Assembly (NCBI GenBank): GCA_022376465.1
Contig: JACDTU010000006.1
Coordinates: 1,364,001-1,428,000 of the forward strand
Direction of reading: 5' to 3'
From: Cubamyces lactineus
Lineage: Eukaryota > Basidiomycota > Agaricomycetes > Polyporales > Polyporaceae
Length of the DNA stretch: 64,000 bases
Below, in pieces: positions 32,122-44,586 of the stretch. Position 1 is the stretch's first letter; each line of letters begins with the position of its first letter. A program made the translations under genes and the position numbers. The notes under the pieces are model-generated. The model made no database searches. It had not been told where the DNA came from and saw nothing but the letters and a program-made list of their open reading frames with translations.

Positions 32122-32912
32122 GGATAACGATGAACAGAACATACATTTCCCCGGGTGAATTTTCCTATTCATGAGTTGCATGTGGTGCAGTTGTGGATCT
32201 TACACAACCGCTATCGTTGTACGAGTACCACCGGTGTTAAGCTTTGGCCATTCATGTTGTATCTGCTCAGGCATACGACTACACTACACGTTCGTGCTAC
32301 CTCTTCCGCTCATGGAACCGTTATGTCGTCCTGGCGGTTCGCGACGTTGACCACAAGCCCGAGCGAGGCGAACGCCTTCTAGATCGTGCAGAAGTTGGCG
32401 CCTCCAAATCAGTTCGCGTCCGCCTGAATCCACGCGTCGCGCGCGGTCAGGTAGGGTTGCAAGGTTGATAGGCGAGGCGTCAATGAACAGATGGAGGAAG
32501 AGCATGTTGCCCCTCGTGGTCCTGCACGGATTATGGGTATCTCTCCTTTGGACGAACACCATGGAATGAACGACGTGAAGACCCGAGAACTGTCTAGCTC
32601 AGGATTGCAGAATACGTTATGCACGGCTGAACTTTCTGTGCGGTATGTGTCGGCACTAGGAGACCATCGTGCTCGTGGCGGGAGAAGAGAGGGGTGGGAG
32701 ACGAGAGAGGCAAGGCCGCGTGCTCGAGTCTCGACGCGTCGCGCGTAATTTGCTAAGCGCCTGTGTCCGCGCTAGTCACGTGCGGCCCGATTGGCCAAGC
32801 GAGCAAGCGGCGAGCTCTGCTGGCGTGTCACCGACCACCATCTGCTCCGTTGGCGTAGTGTTGGACGACGTTCCGATTGACCTCACGGTTGATTTTGTAC
32901 TGCACTACTATT
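32122..32912. other. Intergenic region before the FunK1 array
   Basis: No gene is seen. The region should contain the promoter of the first kinase gene, including a CACGTG at 32777-32782. Confidence 0.5.
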
Positions 32913-35198
32913 ATGGACCCTCTAGAATTTCAAGAATTGCGCTCCTGCTTCTCCGCTGCGAACACACGTTCTAGGACTCAAGTCGTACCCACGGACTTCT
33001 GGCTGGATGTTGTGCTTGGGCTTGACGCGGGTACCCGCAGTCGTTTCAGCAAACTTGTGATGGAGGGTGGATGGCAAAGCGACTCAAATGTTGCCAGCAC
33101 CCTACGCAAGATACAAAGCGGGCAAAGCGACTCGGAGCTTGAGGTCGAGGATGACCTTCTGGGCACGTTGGCGGCCCAAATCCTTGAGAAATTCAGAGTG
33201 GTAAAGCCGCCATCTGTCTCCGTAAGATGCTCTTATTCTGTGGCGACTGCGGGCCGCTCACGAAGGCCTATAGGAATCTCATGCTGCTCGCACAACGACG
33301 ATAGAGTCGGTACCCGCGGCAGCGATGCAATCTGATAGTCAGACAATTGCTAGATCGCATGAGGATGCGCTGGGTCATACCCACACGTCAATGAAACGTG
33401 GCGCGTGCACCTCTCATGACGATGACGGTCCCTCGAAGAGATTGAAGATATCATCTCATCTCAGAGATGCGTCTCTTGGATACGGGACATGGGAATCCCC
33501 CCACGCACCTCTGGCAATGCGGGATGACAAGGGAACCCGCCTCAGCTCTGTGGCGTTGACGCTGAACAAGGCTGCCGTGACGTTCTGGTACATGGACCCG
33601 TGCGGCGTGGTCGTCTCAGCCACCGGCCTGTGCCTGCTGAACAACTTCGCCGACTTTGCCGCTGCTGTGATTGCCCTCAAGCGCCTGGAAACATCAGGCC
33701 AAGAAGTTGTCCCAGGTCTGTTTCTTCCAGATGGAAAATCTACACGCGATCTTGTCCTCGCCGGCACTCTCCAGGGCTGCTCTTTCGACATTCCCGGAGA
33801 CTCTGCCGCGGATCGCATGCAACACCGTGTCACATTCGGAGAGTGCATCTACTCGCAAGGAGCTGTCGTCGGACGTCGGACCGTCGTCTACACAGGTCAG
33901 GCGGAGCCTCAGTTCGATGGCAGAGGACCTGCGGAATGCATCGCCGTAAAGCTCTCGTATCAAGTGACATCTCGGACGGCCGAGCATGAACTCATTGCAC
34001 GGGCCCACGAGAAGAATGTGCCCCACATCCCCACCGTTTACGGCCATCGCGACCTCTTCGATCTCGAGTCCCTGCAAGATGGCATCCGCGCTCGTGTGGT
34101 GAAGCACTGCGGCGCGTTCTACAACTACGAGAATCGGGTGGCACGGATCATCGTGGTCAAGATGTATACTCCCCTGCTACAGCGACTCCGCAAGCAACCC
34201 CTGAATCTGATCCGGATGGTGAAGCACATCTCCGAGGGTAAGCTGCCTTCTATTCTACAGTCAATGCATTGCTAACTGCTCAACTTGCAGGCCTTCACCA
34301 TCTCCGCCATGACGCACTGATCCTTCACCGGGACGTCAGCATGTCGAATATCATGTGCGATGAGACTGGGGGTCGTGCGAACTTCATCTTGACCGACTTC
34401 GATCTCGCTGTCATGCTCAACGACGACGGTTTGCCGAAAGGCCCAACAGGAAAGCATCACACGGGTACTCTTCCATTCATGGCGGAGAGACTCGTGGAAG
34501 ATCTAGCACTTCACCCAGATCGCCCACGAGTTCTCCATGAGCTCCATCACGATTACGAGTCCCTGTATTGGGTCGCGTTGTGGTGTACGATGAAGGCTGA
34601 CTACGACAAGCAGGAGGCGGAGTTCCAGAAACGTATTGATCAGTTTCTCACTCAATGGGAGCTCGCCGAGGGTCATCCAAGAAGTCAGGCCTCAGAAACT
34701 TCGGATGCCAGTCGTGACTCGAATGATCAACCGGAGACAATGAGTACGACGACAATATCCAAGCTCAATCTCCTTGCAATTGCCCAGACGAAGTTCATTC
34801 TCCTTCATCACGGAAGGATTGGCGATGCGTATCCGCCGACCACGGAGCGGTTCCAACACGCTGGCATATCCGAACTTCTCAACAGCTTCCGCTTCCTTAT
34901 TGCGAACGCCTATGTGCGCGACTCATTTGTTGCAGCTGCCCTACACCGTACGGGGTTCGCGGATGGTCCTAGAGAAGCAGGAGCAGCCAAGGCCGAGGAG
35001 GGGACCAAAGCCGGCGCCACCAAGGCCGACGACGACGATCTCTGGACTCAATCTGAAGATGAGGACGTGGACGAGGCCTACATAGGCATGCCTATGCGCG
35101 ACATTATCACCAGAGACGCCATCAAGCAGGTGGTCCGGAAAGCAAAGAAGGCGGCCCTGACAGCCAAGAAGGTGGCGCTTTCCCAGCCTCGTGTATGA
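32913..35198 (+). CDS. FunK1-type fungal protein kinase, copy 1
   Basis: Member of the fungal FunK1 kinase family, which is greatly expanded in mushroom-forming fungi and of largely unknown function. Three exons give about 700 residues. Exon 1 starts MDPLEFQEL; a frame-compatible ATG also exists at 32877. The kinase core shows RTAEHELIARAHEKNVPHIP (helix C region), ILHRDVSMSNIMCDE (catalytic loop with the catalytic Asp and the Asn), ILTDFDLAVML (a DFD variant of the metal-binding DFG), HTGTLPFMA (activation segment) and HHDYESLYWVALWC. The tail is acidic then Lys/Ala-rich. Introns at about 33222-33342 and 34240-34290 keep frame. Compared with copy 2 it lacks about 80 residues before the first intron and the long Pro-rich N-terminus. 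Confidence 0.88.
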
Positions 35199-35940
35199 AC
35201 AGGGAACGGAGGCGACAGAGTGGGAGTCAACATCAATCGCATCGACGAGGAAGGACCTTCTATGTGTGTTGTCGGTCATCGGGTGGCGTCTAGTATTCCA
35301 GTAGTAGTACGGTTCAGAAGTGCGGCTTGTTATACCCGTGCCCACAAACCGATGGTCATAAGTTAGCACGTGCACCTTGTCGTCCATGTATATTCCGCCA
35401 TAACAATTCCTCACAATTCCTCGAAGCAATGCGGGGTGAGTGTGTCTGCGTACATTAACCACAACGACCTACATACAGGCTATGGAAAACACCTTCAAGA
35501 CGTATGGCACTGCTCCTAGCTAGCGCTCTACAGTCACGTTGCTTACTTCTTCGACAAGTCGACATTCACTGACTTGTCATGTCAATGTTGCTCACACACT
35601 GGCATTCTCACACCTCTTTTCAGAATCATCACTTTATAAGACCCCCACAGCTGACTGCACAGATGTTCACCGTGAGCGACTCGGGGTGCGCCGGGCGATG
35701 TCCGACGAGGGGAACCTGCTGATACCCCGCAGGTCCCGGGCATTGCCCGGGCATTGACGATGCACTGGCAGAGGAATTCCGAATCAAGCGCGGCCTTGAC
35801 CCACAGTAACACCGGGGCATCGTTTGTCTTGAGCACCAGGCTTCGGGCCCTGAAGCGCACGCCCGTCTGTATCCGCACTCAACATCCAGACCCTCATGCG
35901 GTGTTGGTTCTGGCTCTAAGTTGCACACGCTCCGGAATGC
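35199..35940. other. Spacer within the FunK1 array
   Basis: No gene is seen. Around 35573-35630 a stretch beginning CTTGTCATGTC loosely resembles the sequence near 41203, at a similar distance behind the other FunK1 copy. This is too weak to claim as duplication. Confidence 0.4.
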
Positions 35941-35942
35941 GA

Positions 35943-36287
35943 CTTATGCCTACTAACTCCTGACCAGAAGTGGCGTTCGGGCTCATTGTGGACATCTGTA
36001 GCCGTTCCAGCCAACTGGTACACGTGGAAGGATGGCAAAGCGACCCAGGTATTGCTGGATACTCATGCTTGCAAAGCGGGCCCGACATCGAGGACAACGT
36101 ACTCTTCACGCTGACGGTGCACGACCTCAAGAGTCCTGAATCGGTAGAAAAGGGCAGTCTCCATAGAATATTCCTGATGCGAACCCCGGACCCGGTGGTA
36201 CTCTGTGCAGCAGTAGCTCTTGTGATGCGCCCAAGGATCCTCCATGTACCAAAGTTCACACTCCTCCGCGCCCTTCTTTCTGAGTGA
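35943..36287 (+). pseudogene. Decayed FunK1 kinase 5' fragment
   Basis: The translation from 35943 reads PTNS, a stop, then PEVAFGLIVDI...RSSQLV...GWQSD...LQSGPDIED. This lines up with exon 1 of the kinase at 32913: PTDFWLDVVLGL...RFSKLV...GWQSD...IQSGQSDSELEVED. The DNA also shares a 14-base block, GGATGGCAAAGCGA. A stop codon interrupts the region that aligns, and nothing resembling the catalytic exons follows, so this is a truncated relic. It lies between the two intact kinases in the same orientation, which points to an originally longer tandem array. Confidence 0.75.
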
Positions 36288-37650
36288 ATGAACAGCTGAC
36301 CGAGAGGATGGTGCCTGCTAAGAAGGGAGTCGTCGCACCTCAGGTTGCCACGAACCACTTGGAAAGTTCTATGCAAGGCAGGCAAGGCTTTCCACTGATT
36401 CTTGCCACTATCTGATTCGGAGGGGCGTCCGCTATAGATGGTGGGTGCCTGCCTTCCGCGACCTACGGCGACCTTCTGATCAGCACCGTTCGTTGCAGGA
36501 ACAACCCCGCTGATAGCATGCTCACCTTACTGTGCTTCCCGCTACAACGCCGCTCTATGATGATATTGAACCTCTTCTCGTGGAACAGGTGGACGCCGCG
36601 AGGCGAGCTGAAGCGTTGTTCATGGCGTGTTCTAGTGTGTGCTGCGGAACCAAGTTGATGATCATCTGGGACTGAAGGCGGAGAGAGCAGCTTCTGACCA
36701 TGCGATTGTATAGCCCCGCATCGGATCGCCGAGTAGGCTAGCAGTACCAGACAGTGTTCTCCGATACGATGCATGAGTTGATACGGCTTCGCGCATCGTA
36801 AGCTCCGGTCGCGGTCAGAACGTCCCAAGACACGAGAAAGGAATATGATGATGCGGTGGAGAGTACTCAGAGTCGATACGGCGTAAGCCGAGTACGGGAA
36901 ACGCATTCTTTGTTGCATAGCGACCGCGACCGCGACTCACCTGCAGGTTACGAGGCGTGAGTCAAGCAGGCTCGCGTTGGGGGCAACAAGGGCTGTTGTT
37001 CGCGCAACAATTAGACATCAAGTGTCTGGGCCACATGCCTGCCAGAGAACAAAAACCTCACCCAAAATGGTATTGTTGCATGAGCAGAAGTGGCGTACCT
37101 GTTCGTTGTTCATCCCCATGTGGCGTCAGCAAGGGTACTCGGATGATCGATGAGGGCGAGCACGCAGTCCGGTTGAGGTACGTTCCACCGCCGATTGGCA
37201 GTATACGGAAGCCAAGGAGTGATTGAGGCGTAGAGCCTCGTGCCTCTTGGTGGGTCGCGAGGCGTGTTCCCAGGCGAATCCTTCGAACGCTAACAGCGCC
37301 CGTGCCATATGAGGATGATCTCAGGCTGGCACTGCTTGCTTTCATGGTCGTCAGAAAAAGCACGTCGTGCAATGCGCTGGTCGAAAACGATGTAAATTCA
37401 GTATACGCAATAGCACACCGCCTAGGGCTTACTTGACCGTACAGGGCGAGGCGTGCTAAGAGGAAGCTGGCAGCAACGTCCCTCCCAGTCCTCGCCCATC
37501 CTCGTCCAGTCCGAGTACTCTCCGAGCCCGAGTCGATGTGCATGTTTATGGAAGGTATACCCAGATCAAATCGGGATCAGGCCCACGTTGCATGCGCGTT
37601 ACAAGCCTGGAGGCTGAGGAACAATTCCCAACGCCAGTCACGGTGCTCGC
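36288..37650. other. Spacer within the FunK1 array
   Basis: No gene is supported. Frames here are short, on both strands and without motifs. Confidence 0.45.
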
Positions 37651-37652
37651 CA

Positions 37653-37701
37653 CCATCTCGCGCTCTGCGCTCTCCCCCATCTCGCGCTCTGCGCTCTCCC
37701 C
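37653..37701 (+). repeat. Two perfect 24-bp direct repeats
   Basis: The unit CATCTCGCGCTCTGCGCTCT plus CCCC occurs twice back to back, about 180 bp upstream of the second FunK1 start codon. Confidence 0.85.
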
Positions 37702-37802
37702 CGGTGCCCCGTGTTCGTTCCTACAGTACCCTCGTATTCTCCTCACAGGTCATCTGAGAGACGGCCTACCGTTGCCACCGTGGCGCAAGACTCGCCGGCG
37801 CA

Positions 37803-37810
37803 TATAAAAG
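37803..37810 (+). promoter_or_regulatory. TATA box of FunK1 copy 2
   Basis: TATAAAAG lies 70 bp before the ATG at 37880, a canonical sequence at a canonical distance. Confidence 0.6.
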
Positions 37811-37879
37811 CCCACCGCGAGCCCAGCTTAGTACGCATCCCATCACACTCATACTCCTCTTGCATACGCCCTTTTGACC

Positions 37880-40800
37880 ATGTCGACCAACAGGCGCAGC
37901 TCCAATTCCCCTGTACCCCCACCTCCTCCACTTCGCTCGAGTAGCCCGTCACGTTTGTCCGGGAGGCACGCGATCGATACTCGTCCATTGTTGTCTAGCC
38001 CTCTTGCCCAGAGGCCCCCGATCATCATGACCCCTTCTGTCCTCGCAACCACGTGCGAAGATGACGATGCTGAACGCATCGCTAACCTGCCTCGCACTGA
38101 GGAGCCGCATGGAAGTCATCCTCCTACCAGCGGATCTGACTCCGAGTCTGAGCTCTACGCCAACGACCACGAGGGTGGAACGGTGGCCGGCGTTGACTCG
38201 GGCCTCAGACCTGCTTTGGAATCATCCGTGTTGCATGTGTCGGAAGTCGGATTGCTAGGAGACTCTCAGCCCAACGATACAGTGCTACCGGGTCCGCCTC
38301 CCCGTCCTCGAACCCCGGTCACGAAACTCTTAGATTCGGTAGCAGCCTCCGTCGGCAATACACCCATGCGCACTGGCACCGCAAGTACCGTGGACCTTTC
38401 CCGTAACCGAAAGGAGACGCACAGCTTCCTCAACGAGGACGTGATGTACATGACGCATCGCGTCCCAACCAACGTATGGCTGAAAGCTGTTCTAGGAGTG
38501 GATGCTGGCATCCCCGCTCAAGTCAAGAAGGACGCCACTGACCAAGCCTGGCATGCCAAGAAAGAGATCGCTGACTCCCTCCTCGGGATCCAGAGGGCGC
38601 CAACCGAGCCGGATATGTATGACCCATTGATTAAGCTTCTGCAATGCATCCGCAGCGAGGCAAAGACACGTTTCACCTTCAAACAAGGCGGCGCCATCGA
38701 CATGTTCATCAGCAGAAACGACAAAAAAGCACCAAAGAAGCCTGAGTCTCCGCAGGGTAGGAGCGACAGCGCTCGCTTCCCGGATATCGCCTGGGCCGGA
38801 AAACCGGGCGACGTCCTTTGGGTGACGTTGCTGCTGACGTTGGAGGCGAAGTTGAGTTCGACGGCGAAGAAGGCATTGCGGGGGAAAATCAAATACTCTG
38901 TTAGTTTCATCCAGTGCTGTGTCACGCTCAGTCTTGAACATGTTGCTGATTACTTGCCAGGCTCCCGATGAATCACCGTCAAGCGCGATGCTGTCCACTG
39001 GCACGGCGCCTCCCGACGAGGTTCCAGCGCGTTCGTCCACCAAGCGTCGTGCGGACACATCAGACAATGATGAAGGCCCCTCCAAGAAACCAAAGGTGTC
39101 TTCGGCGACATCGCCGCCAAAGATCTCTGAGCTCCAAGGCGGCGAGCTCGAAGCGGGTTTACAGGCCTTAAACGGCGCCCTCCTGATTGTGTATCACTCG
39201 AAGGGGACCCGTCTCAGCTCCCTCGCGATCACCCTTTGTGGGACTGCTGTCACCTTCTGGTACATAGACCCCTGTGGCATCGTCATCTCGGACGGTGGTC
39301 TGTGTCTGGTGAAGGACTTTGCGGACTTCGCCGCCGCTGTAGTCGCGCTCGAGTGTCTGGATGCATCAGGCTGGGGGGTAATCCAGCGGCTGATCCTCCC
39401 TGAAGGCATGTCTACGGGCGATCTCTTGTTCGCTGGTACTCTCCGGGGCTGCTCTTTTGACATCCCTGGAGACTCCGCTGCGGATCGTATGCAACACCGT
39501 ATCACATTCGCAGAGTGCATGCATCTGTCATACGCGCTTGTCGGACGTCGGACACTTGTCTATGATGCTCAGGCCAACCCACCGTTCAAGAGCCAGAAGC
39601 CTGGGGAATGCATCGTCGCGAAGTTCTCATACCAAGTTACGACTCGAGTGGCAGAGCATGAACTCATCGCACGGGCCCACGAGAAGAACGTGCCCTACAT
39701 TCCCACTGTCTACGGCCATTGTGATCTCTTCGATATCGAGTCCCTGCAGGATAGCATCCGCGCTCGCATAGTGAAACACTGCGGCGCGTTCTACAACTAC
39801 GAGAATCGGGTGGCACGGATCATCGTGATCAAGATGTATACTCCCCTGCTACAGCGACTCCGCGAGGAACCCCTGGATCTGGTCCGGATGGTGGATCACA
39901 TCTCTGAGTGTAAGCTACTCCTATTCTATAGCAAACACATTGCTGACCGCTCGACCTGCAGGTCTGCACCATCTTCGCCATGACGCACTGATCCTTCACC
40001 GGGACGTCAGCGTATCGAACATCATGTGCGACGAGACCGATGGTCGTGTGAAGTTCATCTTGACCGACTTCGACCTCGCTGTCCTGGTCGATGTCAACGG
40101 CTCGCCGAGAGGCCCGACAGCGAAGCATCGCACGGGTACTCTGCCCTTCATGGCGCAACGACTCCTACAGGACCTAGCATCCTACCCAGATTGCCCGCAA
40201 GTTCCCCATGAGCTCCATCACGATTACGAGTCCCTGTATTGGGTCGCGTTGTGGTGTACGATGAAGGCTGACTACGACAAGCAGGATGCGGAGTTCCAGA
40301 AACGTATTGATCAGTTTCTCGCTCAATGGCAGTTCGCCAAGGGTCAGGCGAAAAGTCGGGCCTCACAGACTCCGAACACCAGTCGTGACTCAAATGATCA
40401 ACCGGAGACGATGAGTACGACGACAATATCCAAGCTCAATCTCCTTACAATTGCCCAGATGAAGTTGATTCTCCTTCATGACGGAAAGATTGGTAAGGAG
40501 TATCCGCCGACCACGGAGCGGTTCAAACATGCTGGCATATCCGAACTTCTCCGACGCTTCCGTGGCCTTCTTCACGACGCCTATGGGCGTGATTCATTTG
40601 TCGCAACTGAAGACCTTACCGGGTCCGCGGATGGTCCTAGAGAAGCAGGAGCAGCCAAGGCCGACGAGGGGACTAAAGCCGGTGCCAACAAGTCCGACGA
40701 CGACGATTTCTGGACTGTACCGGAAGGTGAGAACGTGAAGAAGGCCAGCATGGGCACGCCTATGCGCGACATCATCACAAGAGAGGCCATCAAGGAGGTG

Positions 40801-40944
40801 ATACTGGAAGCCAAGAAGGCGAAGAAGGCAGCGGAGAAGGCGAAGAAGGCAGCGGAGAAGGCGAAGAAGGCAGCGGAGAAGGCGAAGAAGGCAGCGGAGA
40901 AGGTGGACAAGACAGCGGAGGAGGTGAACCAGCCAGCGGAGTAG
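37880..40944 (+). CDS. FunK1-type fungal protein kinase, copy 2
   Basis: Full-length FunK1 kinase, about 980 residues in three exons. The start is the ATG at 37880, giving MSTNRRSSNSP and a disordered Pro/Ser-rich N-terminus of about 190 residues. The FunK1 N-domain follows, containing HRVPTNVWLKAVLGVDAG, an aspect also seen in copy 1 and in the relic. The kinase core has HELIARAHEKNVPYIP, ILHRDVSVSNIMCDE, ILTDFDLAVLV, HRTGTLPFMA and ESLYWVALWC. A bipartite basic motif, KRRADTSDNDEGPSKKPK, before the core could be a nuclear localisation signal. The tail ends in four perfect 7-residue KAKKAAE repeats. Introns at about 38900-38960 and 39911-39961 sit at the same places as in copy 1, confirming common descent by tandem duplication. 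Confidence 0.92.
40819..40902 (+). repeat. 21-bp tandem repeat, four perfect copies
   Basis: Units begin at 40819, 40840, 40861 and 40882. They encode a Lys/Ala/Glu heptapeptide in the C-terminal tail of FunK1 copy 2. Perfect identity suggests recent expansion. Confidence 0.92.
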
Positions 40945-42215
40945 GTGGACCAGACAGCGGAATGAACAGGCATTGAGGGGCCTGAGGGGATGTGGCAACT
41001 TGTCTGAGCAGCTCGCGGCGAACCAACCTGTGGGTAGCGTTTGACTCCAATAGTACGATGGATTGTACCTGTAGGAGTAACATGATTAACGTTCAGTTGC
41101 TATATGCTGACTGACAATGCCGCCTTCAGTTCTATACAGAAATTAGAAGTGAGCGGCGAGTCCTAGGCCACACTGGCCGCGCGTCTCGCCTTCCGCGCTC
41201 AACTTGTCATGTCGCTCACGCATTCTCTGTCTCGCACGCTTTACAGGCTTTTCTTCCAGAGCCTGGCTGCACCATTCTCGCTGTCTGCGAAGATATTGCG
41301 AGCGAGCGACCGAGACGCGCCAGACGACGCCAGATATTTATCCGTCGCGTCGGGACTCGGGAGACGGTGGGTGGGGGTCGAACGCGTCATGATGCACGAC
41401 AAGAAGTGTTTTTGTCCAAACGAGGGCAATTCCTATTCTACACGGGTCTCGCCAGACTCCCCGGCTCGCGGTGTAAGTCCACCTTGCGGTGCGAGAGAGC
41501 GCGTCTTCGCGACGTTCATGTTAGGCAAGAGCTACACCTGTCAATCTCGGTGTGGACACTCTCGGAGCCCTACCCTAACTGAATGACGCTGGTTTTGAGA
41601 CACATCAATACGTCGCGAAGTATTTCTCGTCGCAGGAGCTGCCCCTTTAGCTTGACCAGACCGGTTCCTGAGGCATGCACATCAGAGAAGCCCGTCGGAC
41701 TAGTGCTCACGAAGAAGTCGGATGCTTTATGGTCCGACCATGGGAGGTTCTTCTCTTACTCTTACTACAAGCACCGTCGCTAGCTAACATTGCGGTTCGT
41801 ACAGATTTTGGCTTGCCTAGCATGGTCCGCAAACGCTTCAACCGAAGGCATATGAATTTGTACCGGCGTTCGACGACGATATCGTGCGCGTGAGGTCTTT
41901 GCGACCTCGACGCTACTCACTCGCCACTAAAGGTGGTGGGAGATCCTGCCTTTCGCAAGGCAAGTTGACAAGCTTCCGCCGTGATTCGTACCTGATTCTC
42001 AGTACAAATGGTTCCAGGCCTATAGGTACCACCATTTCTTCAAACACTCCGTCCATCGGATGCTAGGAAGTCTACGTGTGAGCAAACGTAGCAAGTGCAT
42101 ACCATCATGCAGGTGAAGACCTTCTGCTACATAAGCCCGGTGTCCCGACATTGACAGCGTCTATCTGTGCAGCTACAGATCGCCCCCGCACACCATCCTC
42201 CAGTACAGCGTACGG
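40945..42215. other. Intergenic region
   Basis: No convincing gene. A short frame at 41209-41586 has no domain features. Confidence 0.45.
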
Positions 42216-44144
42216 ATGTCGAACTCAAAGTATTCACTCTATGGCGCCCTCTTCCTGATGCTGTCATGTGCCACCCATCTTATCATCACCGTGCGCGCGA
42301 TTCCAGCGGAGCCCAAGGCAGCCCTCAACAAAACAGTCGCTCTGCCTATGACGAAACGCTTCAACTTCACCGGGTCGTTGGGCAAAATATTGCAATATGA
42401 CCAAGAGCGAGCACGCGCCCTGCATGCACGAGGCATGGCGCTGGCAACCGGATCCGCGCCACCTCCTATTCCCGACGTCGGGAACGTATCAATACAGAAC
42501 CAACTCGCCACATATCTTGCGACTGTAAGTGATGAGTCGCCAACCACGTCCCCGGGAATGTCAAGTTGAGCGGGGTCCTATCACAGGTGAACATAGGCGC
42601 GCCGCCCACCAGCTGTATGTGTCGAATGTGCTATCCGGGAGGAGCGATGTTGGCGATCGTCTGAGTATACTTTTCCTAGATGAACTCATCGTCGACAGCG
42701 GTAGCGCAAATACGTGGGTTGGCTCAGGGAAACCATACGTGCAAACATCGACTACCAGGCGGAGCCGTGACAACGTAGTATGTACCCTTATGTTGACGAC
42801 AAATGGAAACAGACGGCTCAGGGTACGGCTACACTCGGCTATCTCAGGCGATAGAGTACGGGAACGGCGCTATCATGATAGGTGAGCCTATCGTTTGGTG
42901 GGATCTCGGTGGAGGATGTCTTGACGTTTGTTTTCTATGCAGGGGCAGAATTCTTTGACACCGTAGCGTTGGGCCCGCCGGGGACGACTGTCCTCGGCCA
43001 GTCCATTGGCGTTGCCTCAGAAACGTTCGACTTCCAAGGCTTTGATGGCGTTCTTGGGTGTGCATTGGTGTACTATGATACAAAATAGGGCACAAGAACT
43101 GACGGGTGTGTAGGTTGGGGCCCAACGACCTTACCCTCGGGACACTGAGCCCAGATAGCACCTCTACGCCTCTGACCGGTTCGTAGTTTCTCGTCTGGTC
43201 AAATATTCACTCTCACGCTCCTGGGTCCATGCCCATATTAATTCGTTCGTCTATAGTGGTCGACAACCTTTTCTTCCAGGCCGCCATCGCATCTCATATG
43301 TTCTCTATCTCTTTTGAGCCTCCGGTCGTGGGACCGACTTTGAACGGCGAGTTGTCATTCGGTGGTACGGACTCTACCAAGTTCGTTGGGGCCATCAACT
43401 TTGCGTGCGTAATGTATCGGACCCTCGTTGTCAAGAACTGTGTCTGACAACCTGACAGCCCAATCACAACTATCTCGCCTGCGTCACAATACTTTGGGGT
43501 CAATCAAGCTGTGCGATACGGACAGTCAAATCCAATCCTCTCCAACGCCCCTGCCATCTTTGACACCGGAACGAGTCTGGTCCTCCTTGCTACCGGTATG
43601 TACCTCATTTCGAGGCGTCGTACACGCGAACCCTACTGAGGGAGCACTTCGGACAGACGTGTTTCAAACTTATGTCAGTGTGGTGGGCGCCGAGTTTGAC
43701 GAGGCGACGACACTTTATCGGATTACCCCTGCCGCATACGAAAGTCTCCAGAGCCTGTTCTTCACCATCGGCAATGTTAGTGTGTTAATATTGACCTGCT
43801 GTTGGATACAGCAACACTCACTCTATGGCATCCTTGCAGACCGTTTACGAATTCACCGCGAATGCGCAGATCTGGCCGGTATGTCTTAGCATTCAACGTC
43901 ATGTCGTCCCACATGATTCTAGCTTATTCACGCGATTACACGACAGCGCTCTTTGAACACTATTATGGGAGGAAGCGAAGGCTTTGTTTACCTCATCGTG
44001 AACGACCTCGGCCTTCATTCGGGGTCTGGCATGGACGTCGTCTTCGGGATGATGTTCCTCGAGCGGTTCTATGCCGTGTTCGACATCGACAACAAGCGCG
44101 TCGGCATCGCAAATACTCAGTTTACAACGTCCACAGTAAATTGA
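42216..44144 (+). CDS. Secreted aspartic protease, polyporopepsin type (family A1)
   Basis: Extracellular pepsin-like endopeptidase. About ten short exons give about 430 residues. The N-terminus MSNSKYSLYGALFLMLSC is a signal peptide, followed by a propeptide with a basic RFNFTGS segment. Mature-domain motifs appear in order: VNIGAPPTSY, ELIVDSGSANTWVG (first catalytic Asp, about 42690), EYGNGAIMIG (flap region), FFDTVALG, SIGVASETFDFQGFDGVLGVGP, ELSFGGTDSTKFVG, SQYFGVNQAVRYG, AIFDTGTSLVLLAT (second catalytic Asp, about 43561), FTANAQIWP and the ending FLERFYAVFDIDNKRVGIA. The exons join in frame with GT...AG introns, so the gene seems intact. The first active-site motif is DSG instead of the commoner DTG, which A1 proteases tolerate. 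Confidence 0.9.
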
Positions 44145-44586
44145 ATATCTGGTTGGATAGAAGGAGTGATGTGCTACATCCCTGGCAGCTTCGTAGGCGG
44201 AGGGCGATCGACGCGCGTGTGGTTTTGCACGAAAAGCGCTCATCTAAGAGCGTCCGCGTCAAGCCTCGTGTGTACAATGTAATCCTCATAGTATCATCTA
44301 TCCTTGTATTGCAATGCTTCTGCAGAGGATCTTCTCGAATTCCTGGTTGATGTTCAGCTCTACTCAATCGCTGTGCAAGGTCTGGTGTGTGTGCTCTCTA
44401 GGACTACGCGGTCACGTGCACGAAAGTACGCGTGGGAAATGTAATCGTCGCTGGACGGCGCGTCGTCTGCGACTTGAGCTTTGTGCCTCTCTGCGCTCGT
44501 CTGTCACTGCACGCCTCTTGCCTACTGACTTTGTTTCACTCGTTTGGATCTCTGATATCTGTCTTTGGGAGCAACCCTGCGGACCT
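44145..44586. other. Intergenic region
   Basis: 440 bp with no gene. It should contain the promoter of the AT-hook gene. Confidence 0.55.

Noticed and set aside
35573..35640. Resemblance to 41203-41262 behind both FunK1 genes
   Set aside because: Only scattered short matches by eye; not enough to claim a duplicated downstream unit.
36463..36918. 151-codon minus-strand frame in the FunK1 array spacer
   Set aside because: No similarity to kinase exons and no domain; considered a chance frame.
41209..41586. Short frame with a hydrophobic start downstream of FunK1 copy 2
   Set aside because: No downstream domain and no signal-peptide-plus-mature pattern that holds up.
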